A stretch of DNA of 7,270 bases from positions 1 through 7,270 of the forward strand of contig JAFAQI010000268.1 of NCBI GenBank assembly GCA_019246495.1, read 5' to 3'. Below the pieces are notes generated by a model. The model ran no database searches. It was not told the DNA's origin and saw nothing but the letters and a program-made list of their open reading frames with translations. This DNA is from Frankiales bacterium (GTDB taxonomy: Bacteria > Actinomycetota > Actinomycetes > JAFAQI01). Each line of letters opens with the position of its first letter. Position 1 is the stretch's first letter. Below are positions 1 through 6,872 of this stretch, one piece after another. The position numbers and the translations under genes are program-made.

Positions 1-1
1 A

Positions 2-1267
2 CCGGCTGTCATCCTTCGCTGCACATCAACGGCTGACGTCGCAGCAGCGGTGCGCTATGCCCGCGCGCAGCAACTGCCGCTGTCGGTCTACGGCGGCGGT
101 CACGCCGTCACCGGCTCGGCGGTCATCGACGACGGCGTATGCATCGACCTGCGCGGCATCACGACCGCGGACGTCGACGCGGAGTCGCACACCGTGCGCG
201 CCGGCGGCGGTCTCACCTGGGGCCAGCTCGACAACGCGACGCAGGCACACGGTCTCGCCGTCACCGGCGGCCGCGTGTCGTCGACAGGTGTGGGCGGGCT
301 CTCGCTCGGCAGCGGCAGCGGTTGGCTCGAGCGCAAGCTCGGCTTCACCTGCGACAACCTCGTCGCCGCCGAGGTCGTCACGGCCACCGGCGACATCGTG
401 ACGGCGTCCCTGGACGAGAACCCGGACCTGTTCTGGGCGTTGCGCGGCGGCGGCGGCAACTTCGGCATCGTCACGCACTTCACGTTCGCACTGCACGAGA
501 TCGGGCCGATGCTGCTCGGCGGCATGCTCATGTATCCGGCGTTCATGGCCGCCGACGTACTGCGCTTCTACCGCGACTTCATGTCCACCGCGCCCGACGA
601 GGTCGGCGGCGGTCTGGCGTTCCTCACCGCACCGCCGGAGGAGTTCGTGCCGGAGCCGGTCCGCGGCCACCCCGTGATCGGTGTGATCGTCAGCTACGCC
701 GGCGACATCGACGACGGCCACAAGGCGCTCGGCCCGCTGCTCGAGTTCGGCCCGCCCGGCATGGTGATGGTCCAGCCGATGCCCTACGTCGCCCTCCAGC
801 AGATGATCGATGCGGGCAACCAGAAGGGGTTCTGCAACTACTGGTCCGGCGACTTCTTCGCAGACCTGCCCGAGGAGGCCGTCGACACCCTGTGCGACAT
901 CGCGACGAAACCGGTCTCCCCGCTGACGCAGATCATCCTCGTGCCAGGCGGCGGCGCGATCGCGCGGGTGCCCGAGGACGCGACTGCGTTCGGGCAGCGC
1001 ACGGCGCCGTGGAACATCCACTACCTGTCGATGTGGGCGGACCCGGCGGACACCGAAGCCAACATCGACTACACGAAGCGGCTCTCCGGCGCGATGAAGC
1101 CGTGGACGACGGGCCGGCTCTACCTCAACTTCATCGGCGACGAAGGAGTCGGCCGGGTCGAGGCGGCGTACGGGCCGGAGAAGTACGCCCGACTCCAGCA
1201 GATCAAGGCGAAGTGGGACCCGGACAACGTGTTCCGGCACAACCAGAACATCGTTCCCGCGGGATGA
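2..1267 (+). CDS. FAD-binding oxidoreductase, BBE/PCMH (VAO) family, 5' partial
   Basis: This is a flavoenzyme of the vanillyl-alcohol-oxidase superfamily with a C-terminal berberine-bridge (BBE) segment; the substrate cannot be told. The reading frame is open to the left edge, and codons before the GTG at 50 already read as family sequence (VILRCTSTADVAAAVRYAR), so that GTG is not the real start. Roughly 40 N-terminal residues are missing compared with the usual length of about 460. Visible motifs in fragment numbering: YGGGH with His34 (codon 101-103), the expected 8-alpha-histidyl FAD link; TGVGG at 95-99; GWLERKLGFTCDNL near 107-120; RGGGGNFGIVT at 148-158; and a BBE C-terminus at about 375-418 ending DPDNVFRHNQNI. 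The position that carries the second FAD-linking Cys in bicovalent relatives (before xxVGxGG) appears to be Val/Ser, so a single covalent link is expected. No signal peptide can be judged. The TGA overlaps the palindrome that follows. The family call is firm. Confidence 0.93.
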   Translation, partial: PAVILRCTSTADVAAAVRYARAQQLPLSVYGGGHAVTGSAVIDDGVCIDLRGITTADVDAESHTVRAGGGLTWGQLDNATQAHGLAVTGGRVSSTGVGGLSLGSGSGWLERKLGFTCDNLVAAEVVTATGDIVTASLDENPDLFWALRGGGGNFGIVTHFTFALHEIGPMLLGGMLMYPAFMAADVLRFYRDFMSTAPDEVGGGLAFLTAPPEEFVPEPVRGHPVIGVIVSYAGDIDDGHKALGPLLEFGPPGMVMVQPMPYVALQQMIDAGNQKGFCNYWSGDFFADLPEEAVDTLCDIATKPVSPLTQIILVPGGGAIARVPEDATAFGQRTAPWNIHYLSMWADPADTEANIDYTKRLSGAMKPWTTGRLYLNFIGDEGVGRVEAAYGPEKYARLQQIKAKWDPDNVFRHNQNIVPAG

Positions 1268-1315
1268 CTTGTCAGAACGTGAGGCGGCTATAGCCGCCTC
1301 ACGTTCTGACAAGTC
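1266..1315. terminator. Perfect 50-bp palindrome, probable bidirectional terminator
   Basis: Bases 1266-1290 are the exact reverse complement of 1291-1315, so both 25-base arms pair without a mismatch. The centre reads ggcggctatagccgcc. The palindrome starts inside the TGA stop of the FAD oxidoreductase (1265-1267) and ends 8 bases before the stop of the convergent - strand gene (1324-1326). A very stable hairpin between two facing stops fits a terminator acting in both directions. Neither side has a real T-tract, which is common for high-GC actinobacterial terminators. The arms are longer and more perfect than usual, so a dispersed palindromic repeat that took up a terminator role is an alternative. 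Confidence 0.75.
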
Positions 1316-1323
1316 CCGAGGAC

Positions 1324-1794
1324 CTACTTGCTCGAGAACGTGAGGTTGATCTTGCCCTGCGTCGGCTCGCCGGGGCAGGTCGGGTCGACGCCGGTGTTGA
1401 GGTCGAGCTGGTACGACGCCTGACCCATCGTGTAGTGCTTCAACGTCCCGCAGAAGCGCTGGAGCGTGGCGTTGCCGGTGCCGCCGGTCAGCCAGATCTC
1501 GCCGCTGATCGGACGGCCGGTCTGGTCGACCACGGAGATCGTGAGGTACTTCTCGCCGGTCTTGTGCACGACCGTGTAGTTGCTGCCGACGGCGCACGTG
1601 CCGGGCGCAGCGGTCGGCGCCGCGGCGACGGCGTTGACGATGATGCCGCAGCCACCGGTGTAGGAGATCGTCTGGTGCCGGACGATCGGCTTCGCCTTCT
1701 TGGCGGGAGCCGCGTGCGCGGCGATGCCGGAGACGGCCATCACGGCGACGGCGACGGCACCGATGACCGGGCGGATGTGGGCGGTGCGGTTCAT
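1324..1794 (-). CDS. Small secreted four-cysteine protein of unknown function
   Basis: This encodes a 156-residue exported protein that I cannot assign to a named family. Residues 1-28 form a clear Sec signal peptide: a short charged start (MNRTAHIR), a hydrophobic stretch (VIGAVAVAVMAVSGIA) and a likely signal peptidase I site at AHA28/AP. The mature part is about 128 residues, rich in Thr, Gly and Val and likely all beta. It has four cysteines (C49, C67, C115, C140), enough for two disulfides, with no second membrane segment and no lipobox or sortase motif. A segment near 92-104 (TGRPISGEIWLTG) resembles a strand-turn-strand of an Ig-like or jelly-roll fold, but that is only an impression. 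The ATG at 1794 is supported by AGGGGG six bases upstream. It lies 69 nt downstream of the vWA protein on the same strand, so it may be the last gene of that operon or use its own leader element. Confidence 0.82.
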   Translation of the reverse strand: MNRTAHIRPVIGAVAVAVMAVSGIAAHAAPAKKAKPIVRHQTISYTGGCGIIVNAVAAAPTAAPGTCAVGSNYTVVHKTGEKYLTISVVDQTGRPISGEIWLTGGTGNATLQRFCGTLKHYTMGQASYQLDLNTGVDPTCPGEPTQGKINLTFSSK

Positions 1795-1800
1795 GACTTT

Positions 1801-1806
1801 CCCCCT
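1801..1806 (-). promoter_or_regulatory. Shine-Dalgarno site for the small secreted protein
   Basis: The - strand reads AGGGGG six bases before the ATG at 1794. Its first two bases are the end of the 3' arm of the leader hairpin (1805-1841), so folding of that hairpin sits directly against the ribosome binding site. Confidence 0.6.
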
Positions 1807-1841
1807 GACGGCTGGGACCTTGCGAGAGGTTTCGCCGTCAG
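1805..1841 (-). promoter_or_regulatory. Structured leader hairpin before the small secreted protein
   Basis: On the - strand an 8-bp arm CTGACGGC (1834-1841) pairs perfectly with GCCGTCAG (1805-1812). Inside, after an asymmetric internal loop (GAA against CCCA), ACCT (1827-1830) pairs with AGGT (1817-1820) around a six-base loop CTCGCA. The 3' arm runs into the Shine-Dalgarno site. It could be a cis-regulatory RNA element controlling translation, or a stem reducing read-through from the upstream vWA gene. There is no T-run after it and it stands before a start codon, so I favour a leader role. I cannot match it to a known riboswitch class. Confidence 0.4.
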
Positions 1842-1863
1842 TGCCCGATCTCCTGCAAATTTC

Positions 1864-4599
1864 TCAGCGTTGGTGCCAGGCGGCGGCGAGGCGGCGGCGC
1901 CCCGCATAGCCGGCCGCGACCATCATCAGCACCGCAGCACCGGCACCGAGCCGGCTCATCGCGAGCTCGGTCGTCGTGTCGTCCTCGACCGCCTGGTCCG
2001 CGCCGGCGAAGGCCAGCTGCTGCTGCTCCTCCTCCTGGCTCGCGAAGCCGACGTTGGGGTTCAGCGCCGGGTTGGGGTTCGGGTTCGGATTCGGCGGCGG
2101 GTTCGCCGGAGGCGCGGGCGGCGGAGGCGCGGCAGCAGCCGGCACCGCGGCGGCGGCGATCACGGGAACCGCCTTCGGCGGGTGGATCACCGGGATCGCG
2201 CCGCAGGACAGCGTCGACGGTGACGACGCGAGCACCCGCCCGGCAGTGGCCGCGTCGATGCCCAGCCGATAGACGTGAGGCTTGTGCGACAACGGGCAGC
2301 TGTAGCGAACCGTGAACCCGATCGTGTTGTCGATCTTCACGTTCACGCGCGGCAGCGCGGCCGGGTTGACGACGCGCGCGACTGCTGCCGGCGCTCCCCG
2401 TACGCCGAGACCAACCGTCCGCACGTCAGGCAACGACTCGGCGGCCGTCGTGATCGCGGGCGCGAGGTGCAGCGGCTCGATCTTCGACTTGAAGTGGAGG
2501 TTGCCGACGCCGAAGCCGCCGGTCTTGTGCGCCGGCACCTTGCACACGAACGGGCCACCGGCCGCCACGTCGACACTCAGGTCGCCGTTGCAGTCAACAC
2601 CACCGCGGGGCGCGAGGGTGTTCGTGTCATGCGCCATCGTCTGCAGGTTGGGCAGCGACGGAAAACCTTGCGGCGTCGCGTTCTGGTCGTCGACTTTCTG
2701 CACCGACAGGCCGATCGGGTGCACGCCGTGCGCGATCAGCGTCGCGACCGTGCTTGCCCAGCTCGGCGTGAGGTAGTCGCGCTCGTGGTGCATCGGCGAG
2801 TCCGTCGCGAGCACCGCAAGCTTGAGCGCCTCGGGGCGATAGCCGGCCTCCTGGCCGGACCGCACGACGACAGCGCGGCGGTAGACCTGGCCGGCACCGG
2901 TCGTCGACTGGTAGAGCGCGGTGAGGTCGGCCTCCGGCGGGTCGCCGCCGCCGTCGGCGCGCAGCTTGCGCAGCGCGACTGACAGCGCAGGCGAGACCGG
3001 ACCGACCGGCACGTCGAGCCGGTAGGGGTAGTCACCGAGGTCGCCGTCACCGGGCACGCGCGTTGTCGGCGCGTAGTCACGGAAGTCGGCGAGACCGAAC
3101 TCGACGTTGAGCCCCGCGGTGCTGAGGTCGTTGACGATCTGCCCGAGGTCGCGGCGCAGACCGTCGATCGTGTGCTCCATGCTCGACGTCGTGTCGATGA
3201 GGAACATGACATCGATCGGTGCCGGCGTACGCGGCATCAACAGCTGGTAGTGGACGTCGCGCGACTTGCCCGGCGCCAGCGCGATGACCTGCTTGCCCGG
3301 CGTCAGCGTCGACGGGAACTGCTTCGGCAGCGTCTGCTTCACCAGGCGAACCGGCAGTCCGCCGACGGACGCGATCGCGTTGCCAGCCAAGGAGAATGTG
3401 CCACGCAGGATGCTGCCGTTGCGCAGACCGACGATCGCGTAACCGTTGGAGAGCGGCGCCGTGAGCTGGAGGTCCGCAGTGGGCGCACCGACGGTCGGCG
3501 TCCGCAGCCGCGCGTAGCCGGTTGCCTTGACGTGGCAGACGCCGGAGTGCGCCTTGAAGCTCGCCTTGCAGTGCGTCGTCCCAGGCAGCTTGCGCGGGTC
3601 GAGCACCGCGAGCGCCTTGCCGTCGGACACCGCGATCTGGCCGAGCAGCGGCTGAAGCCCGACGAGCTTCGCCGACACCGGCGCAGGCTCCGGCTGCCAG
3701 CTCGTGCCGGCGTCGCGGCTGTAGAGCGCGAACGGCGACGACGACGCGCCCTGGACGATCCGCACCGACCCGCCGCTCGCCGCGACGTCGTAAGACTTGA
3801 AGTCCGACGACTGCGGTCCGCTCGCTGCGAAGTTGCGGCCACCGTCCCGGCTGACGACAAGACCGTTGGGGCCGAGTGCATAGAGCAGGTTCGGTACGGC
3901 GGGGTCGACGCGCAGGTGCTGCAAGCCGGACGAGCGAGCCGACGCGTTCTCCAGCGTCCACGTCGCACCGCCGTTCGTCGTCGCGTAGAGCCCGGCGCCC
4001 TGCGACAGCTGGTTGGTCGGATCGACCACGGCGTAGGCGATGCTCGGCGACGTCGGTGACGCCGCAAGCTCCGTGATGCGCCCTGACGACGGCAGTCCGG
4101 ATGAGTCCCAGTGCCAGTTGCTGCCGTCGTAGTAGCCGACGCGCACGCCCTTGTTGAGTAGCGAGCTGTCCTGGACCGCGACATAGACCCGCGTCGTCAC
4201 CGTCGCCGAGCTCGGCGCGGCGAGAGCGGTCACCGTCGTCGTCGTCGGGATGGGCAGCAGGTCCGACACCGGCGACGGCAGCTGGCCGAGCGAGCTGCCG
4301 CCCTTCGGCACGACGATGCCGATCCAGTGGCAGCCGGCGTCTTCGGACAGCACGACCGAGTGGCCGTTCGTCGCATACATGCGGTCGGGCTGGAACGGCG
4401 TTGAGACGACCTCGCTGACCTGCTTCGGGCCGTACTGGAACGGCGGGGTCTGCTGGTCCCAGCCCTGCCCGGCCGGCTTGTGCTGGCCGAGGCAGACCGG
4501 CTTCGCCGAAGATTTGGCCGGCGCGCCCGACGCTGCGGCGCCGGACACCGCAAAGGTGCCGGCGACCGTCGCCGCGAGAACGAGCCGGGGGAAACGCAT
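1864..4599 (-). CDS. Exported, membrane-anchored protein with Asp-box repeats and a von Willebrand A domain
   Basis: This 911-residue surface protein probably acts outside the membrane in binding or adhesion; its ligand is unknown. Residues 1 to about 26 are a Sec signal peptide (MRFPR then a hydrophobic run). The N-terminal half has at least four Asp-box (BNR-type) motifs, as in bacterial beta-propellers: SEDAGCHW (85-92), TTNGGATW (207-214), SRDGGRNF (250-257) and SRDAGTSW (294-301). A vWA domain spans about 462-635, with a MIDAS-type DTTSS at 469-473, GGGDPPEA at 550-557 and Asp600 in LATDS, so metal binding is plausible. A beta-rich region follows (about 690-800), then a proline-rich stalk with an Asn-Pro repeat (833-849), an acidic/Gln stretch, a transmembrane helix (about 883-900) and the tail RRRLAAAWHQR. 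There is no LPXTG. The eight cysteines (36, 90, 344, 355, 670, 686, 768, 799) fit disulfides outside the cell. The start lies 7 nt after the ftsH stop with only a weak GGTGAG upstream, which suggests translational coupling. Confidence 0.88.
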   Translation of the reverse strand: MRFPRLVLAATVAGTFAVSGAAASGAPAKSSAKPVCLGQHKPAGQGWDQQTPPFQYGPKQVSEVVSTPFQPDRMYATNGHSVVLSEDAGCHWIGIVVPKGGSSLGQLPSPVSDLLPIPTTTTVTALAAPSSATVTTRVYVAVQDSSLLNKGVRVGYYDGSNWHWDSSGLPSSGRITELAASPTSPSIAYAVVDPTNQLSQGAGLYATTNGGATWTLENASARSSGLQHLRVDPAVPNLLYALGPNGLVVSRDGGRNFAASGPQSSDFKSYDVAASGGSVRIVQGASSSPFALYSRDAGTSWQPEPAPVSAKLVGLQPLLGQIAVSDGKALAVLDPRKLPGTTHCKASFKAHSGVCHVKATGYARLRTPTVGAPTADLQLTAPLSNGYAIVGLRNGSILRGTFSLAGNAIASVGGLPVRLVKQTLPKQFPSTLTPGKQVIALAPGKSRDVHYQLLMPRTPAPIDVMFLIDTTSSMEHTIDGLRRDLGQIVNDLSTAGLNVEFGLADFRDYAPTTRVPGDGDLGDYPYRLDVPVGPVSPALSVALRKLRADGGGDPPEADLTALYQSTTGAGQVYRRAVVVRSGQEAGYRPEALKLAVLATDSPMHHERDYLTPSWASTVATLIAHGVHPIGLSVQKVDDQNATPQGFPSLPNLQTMAHDTNTLAPRGGVDCNGDLSVDVAAGGPFVCKVPAHKTGGFGVGNLHFKSKIEPLHLAPAITTAAESLPDVRTVGLGVRGAPAAVARVVNPAALPRVNVKIDNTIGFTVRYSCPLSHKPHVYRLGIDAATAGRVLASSPSTLSCGAIPVIHPPKAVPVIAAAAVPAAAAPPPPAPPANPPPNPNPNPNPALNPNVGFASQEEEQQQLAFAGADQAVEDDTTTELAMSRLGAGAAVLMMVAAGYAGRRRLAAAWHQR

Positions 4600-4606
4600 G
4601 CGGCGG

Positions 4607-6745
4607 TCAGCTCACCGTCGTACGGCGCCGGCGTACCTGGCCGTTGGCCGACTTCGCCGCGGACTTGGCTGCGGTCTTGGCCGGGACACCCTTCGCGCGA
4701 ACGCTGCCACGGGGAGCCGGCGTCATCTTGCGCTGCAACGCGTCGAGGTGCTCCTGGAGGATGGCGCCTTCGAGCGTCTCGTGCTCCGCGAGCGTCCCCG
4801 CGAACTCGTCGAGCAGCTTGCGATGATGCTCGAGCAGCACGCCCGCACTCGTCGCAGCCTCCTGGAGCAACCGGCGCACCGCGGTGTCGGCCTCGTGCTT
4901 GGTCTCCGGCGAGATGTCCGCGAACGGCGTCTCCTCGCCGAGGAACGCCGACGAGTCGCTCGCATAGAGACGCATCAGCGCGACCTCGTCCGACATGCCG
5001 AACCGCGCCACCATGTCGCGCGCCATCGTGGTCGCCTCTTCGAGGTCGACCTCGACACCGGTCGAGATCTCGCCGGAGATCAGTCGCTCGGCGGCCGCGC
5101 CGGCGAGCTTCACCGCGAGCCGCCCGCGCAGCTGCGACTCGGTGAGCATCAGCTCTTCTTCCTCCGCGCGCAGCTCGGTCGTCGCGATCGCCCGGCCGCG
5201 AGTGAGGATCGACACGCGCTGCACGGCCTGCTGCTCTTCCTGGCAGAGCGCGACGATGACGTGCCCGGCCTCGTGGTACGACGCCCGCCGCCGCTCGTCG
5301 TCACTCATCAGGTGACCGCGACGCTTCGGCCCTTCGAGCACGCGGCGGATCGCCTCGTGGATGTCCTCGACCGTGACCTCGCTGCGCTCGCCGCGGATCG
5401 TGAGCAGCGCCGCCTCGTTGACGACGTTCGCCAGGTCGGCACCGGTGAAGCCGGGCGTCCGGTTGGCGATGTCCTTCCAGTCGACCTTGGGCGTCACGGG
5501 CTTGTTGCGGGAGTGGATCTTCAGGATCCGCTCGCGGCCCTCGCCGTCCGGACGCTCGATCGTGATGTGCCGGTCGAACCGGCCGGGACGACGCAGCGCG
5601 GGGTCGAGGATGTCGGGTCGGTTGGTCGCGCCGATGACGACGATGCCGCGGGAGACCTCGAAGCCGTCCATCTCGACGAGCAGCTGGTTGAGCGTCTGCT
5701 CGCGTTCGTCCGAGCCGCCAGTGCCGCCGCCGGCACCACGCTTGCGGCCGGCCGCATCGAGCTCGTCGATGAAGACGATCGCGGGGGCAGCCGCGCGGAC
5801 GCGGGCGAACAGGTCGCGGACACGCGCAGCACCGACGCCGACGAGCGCCTCGACGAACTCGGCACCCGCGACGGAGAAGAACGGCACCTCGGCCTCGCCG
5901 GCAACAGCCTTGGCGAGCAGCGTCTTGCCACAGCCGGGCGGGCCGAAGAGCAACAGCCCCTTGGGCGGCGCGGCGCCGAGCGCTTCGTACTTGGACGGGT
6001 CCTTCAGGTAATCGACGACCTCGCGCAGCTCCGCGACGGCCTCGTCGACACCACCGGCGTCCTCGAACGTGACGGCCGACGTGCCCTTGCGGACGCGGCC
6101 CTTGCGCAGCTGGCTGAAGTCGGTGACGTCGCCGATGCCGCTGCCGCCACCGCGACCGCCGGGCGCCAGCAGCAAGACGAACACCGTCGCGAGGATGAGC
6201 AGCGGCAGCAGGAACGTCGTGACGAGCTTCAGCCGCTCCTTGCCGTCCTGGTGGTCGACGCGGACGACCGCACCGCCGGTGATCAGCGTGTGGCTCAGGT
6301 CGCTCGTGAGCGAGGCGCTCGACGGGTAGTCGGCGTAGAACTGGCCGTGCGCGAGCGGCTGGTTGATCGGGCTGTTGATCGGCTCGCGCGGGTCGGCGCC
6401 GGTTGAGCCGTTGCCGGCGACGTAGGTGCCGACGATGCGGTTGTCGACGTCGCGAAGGGTCGCGGTCGCGACGCGGTTGTTGTTGGCGAGCTCGGTCAGC
6501 TCGTCGATCGTCAGCCGTACGCCGGGGGTCGGCGCGGAGAACAGCGCGCTGATGGCCCAGAAGAAGAGCCCCAGCAGCACGATCAGCAGCGCGACGAGGG
6601 CGCGGCTGAAGCCGCGCTTGCGGCCGCGGGCGGCGCGCTTGCGCTGGCGATCGCGGTAGAGCTGGGACACGCGCTGGCGGAACTGGCCGGTGAGTTCGAC
6701 GAACCGGTTGCCGCGCTCGTCTTCAGGCATGGTGGTGCCCGACAA
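4607..6745 (-). CDS. ftsH: FtsH-type membrane AAA+ zinc metalloprotease, divergent
   Basis: This is a 712-residue ATP-dependent protease of the inner membrane that unfolds and degrades membrane and soluble proteins as a hexamer. The order is typical: a basic cytosolic N-terminus (RDRQRKRAARGRKR at 31-44), TM1 (about 49-69), an external domain (about 70-173), TM2 (about 174-194), the AAA+ module and the M41 peptidase. Visible motifs are Walker A GPPGCGKT (268-275), Walker B IVFIDELDA (323-331), ATNRPDILDPALRRPGRFDR (373-392) with the arginine fingers, HEAGH (491-495) and the third zinc ligand Asp567 in STGVEVDLEEAT. All catalytic residues are present. Two oddities: Cys replaces the usual Thr in Walker A, and the pore motif reads LVG (301-303) where FtsH normally has aromatic FVG. 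The C-terminus is a Lys/Ala- and Arg-rich tail. The start is TTG at 6745, chosen because AAGGAG stands six bases upstream; the ATG at 6730 would be 21 bases away. The vWA protein gene follows after 7 nt. It may be a paralogue rather than the housekeeping FtsH. Confidence 0.94.
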   Translation of the reverse strand: MSGTTMPEDERGNRFVELTGQFRQRVSQLYRDRQRKRAARGRKRGFSRALVALLIVLLGLFFWAISALFSAPTPGVRLTIDELTELANNNRVATATLRDVDNRIVGTYVAGNGSTGADPREPINSPINQPLAHGQFYADYPSSASLTSDLSHTLITGGAVVRVDHQDGKERLKLVTTFLLPLLILATVFVLLLAPGGRGGGSGIGDVTDFSQLRKGRVRKGTSAVTFEDAGGVDEAVAELREVVDYLKDPSKYEALGAAPPKGLLLFGPPGCGKTLLAKAVAGEAEVPFFSVAGAEFVEALVGVGAARVRDLFARVRAAAPAIVFIDELDAAGRKRGAGGGTGGSDEREQTLNQLLVEMDGFEVSRGIVVIGATNRPDILDPALRRPGRFDRHITIERPDGEGRERILKIHSRNKPVTPKVDWKDIANRTPGFTGADLANVVNEAALLTIRGERSEVTVEDIHEAIRRVLEGPKRRGHLMSDDERRRASYHEAGHVIVALCQEEQQAVQRVSILTRGRAIATTELRAEEEELMLTESQLRGRLAVKLAGAAAERLISGEISTGVEVDLEEATTMARDMVARFGMSDEVALMRLYASDSSAFLGEETPFADISPETKHEADTAVRRLLQEAATSAGVLLEHHRKLLDEFAGTLAEHETLEGAILQEHLDALQRKMTPAPRGSVRAKGVPAKTAAKSAAKSANGQVRRRRTTVS

Positions 6746-6751
6746 AGGTTG

Positions 6752-6757
6752 CTCCTT
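6752..6757 (-). promoter_or_regulatory. Strong Shine-Dalgarno site selecting the TTG start of ftsH
   Basis: The - strand carries AAGGAG followed by six bases (CAACCT) and then TTG at 6745-6743. This is near-ideal spacing. The nearest in-frame ATG (6730) is 21 bases away, too far for normal initiation, so the site decides the start. Confidence 0.75.
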
Positions 6758-6763
6758 GGGGTG

Positions 6764-6801
6764 GCCCGATCGGGCAACTGGGTTGAGGCATCGACGATGC
6801 C
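6764..6801. promoter_or_regulatory. Three consecutive small dyads in the ftsH leader
   Basis: Immediately upstream of the ftsH ribosome binding site lie three inverted repeats almost end to end: gcccgatcgggc (6764-6775, perfect 12-bp palindrome), caactgggttg (6775-6785, 4-bp arms around 3 bases) and ggcatcgacgatgcc (6787-6801, 7-bp arms around 1 base). They could be operator half-sites for a dimeric regulator or short hairpins in the 5' leader. On the - strand a weak -10-like CATATG lies directly before the largest dyad, but I see no convincing -35. Short dyads arise by chance in GC-rich DNA, so this is a candidate only. Confidence 0.3.
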
Positions 6802-6872
6802 ATATGTTGCACCGCTTTGCCAGGGACGTCCTCGGGTGTTACATCCCGTTTACGCCCGATTAGGCGGACGCC

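Noticed and set aside
50..1267. GTG at 50 as the start of the oxidoreductase
   Set aside because: The frame is open to the left edge and the 16 codons before it match the family, so the gene begins outside the window.
26..1597. Long - strand open frame opposite the FAD oxidoreductase, running through the palindrome
   Set aside because: Its Arg/Asp/Val-rich translation has no recognisable motif, and it is antisense to a clear BBE-family gene and part of the small secreted protein gene. It is a GC-rich shadow frame.
1805..1863. Leader as a c-di-GMP-I (GEMM) riboswitch
   Set aside because: The outline GGCGAAACC...GG...GCC recalls the first arm of that class, but the conserved ACGCAAAGC segment and the whole second arm are missing, and there is too little room before the start codon.
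4250..6406. 718-codon + strand open frame antisense to ftsH
   Set aside because: It is opposite a fully motif-supported protease, its translation is low-complexity Arg/Leu/Asp-rich, and it crosses into the vWA gene. The codon bias of the real gene keeps the antisense frame open.
6833..6872. Terminator for the fibronectin/Ig-like gene
   Set aside because: Only two weak stems are seen (ggcg/cgcc at 6863-6872 and cggg/cccg at 6833-6848), each of 4 bp and without a T-run, which is not enough to call a terminator.
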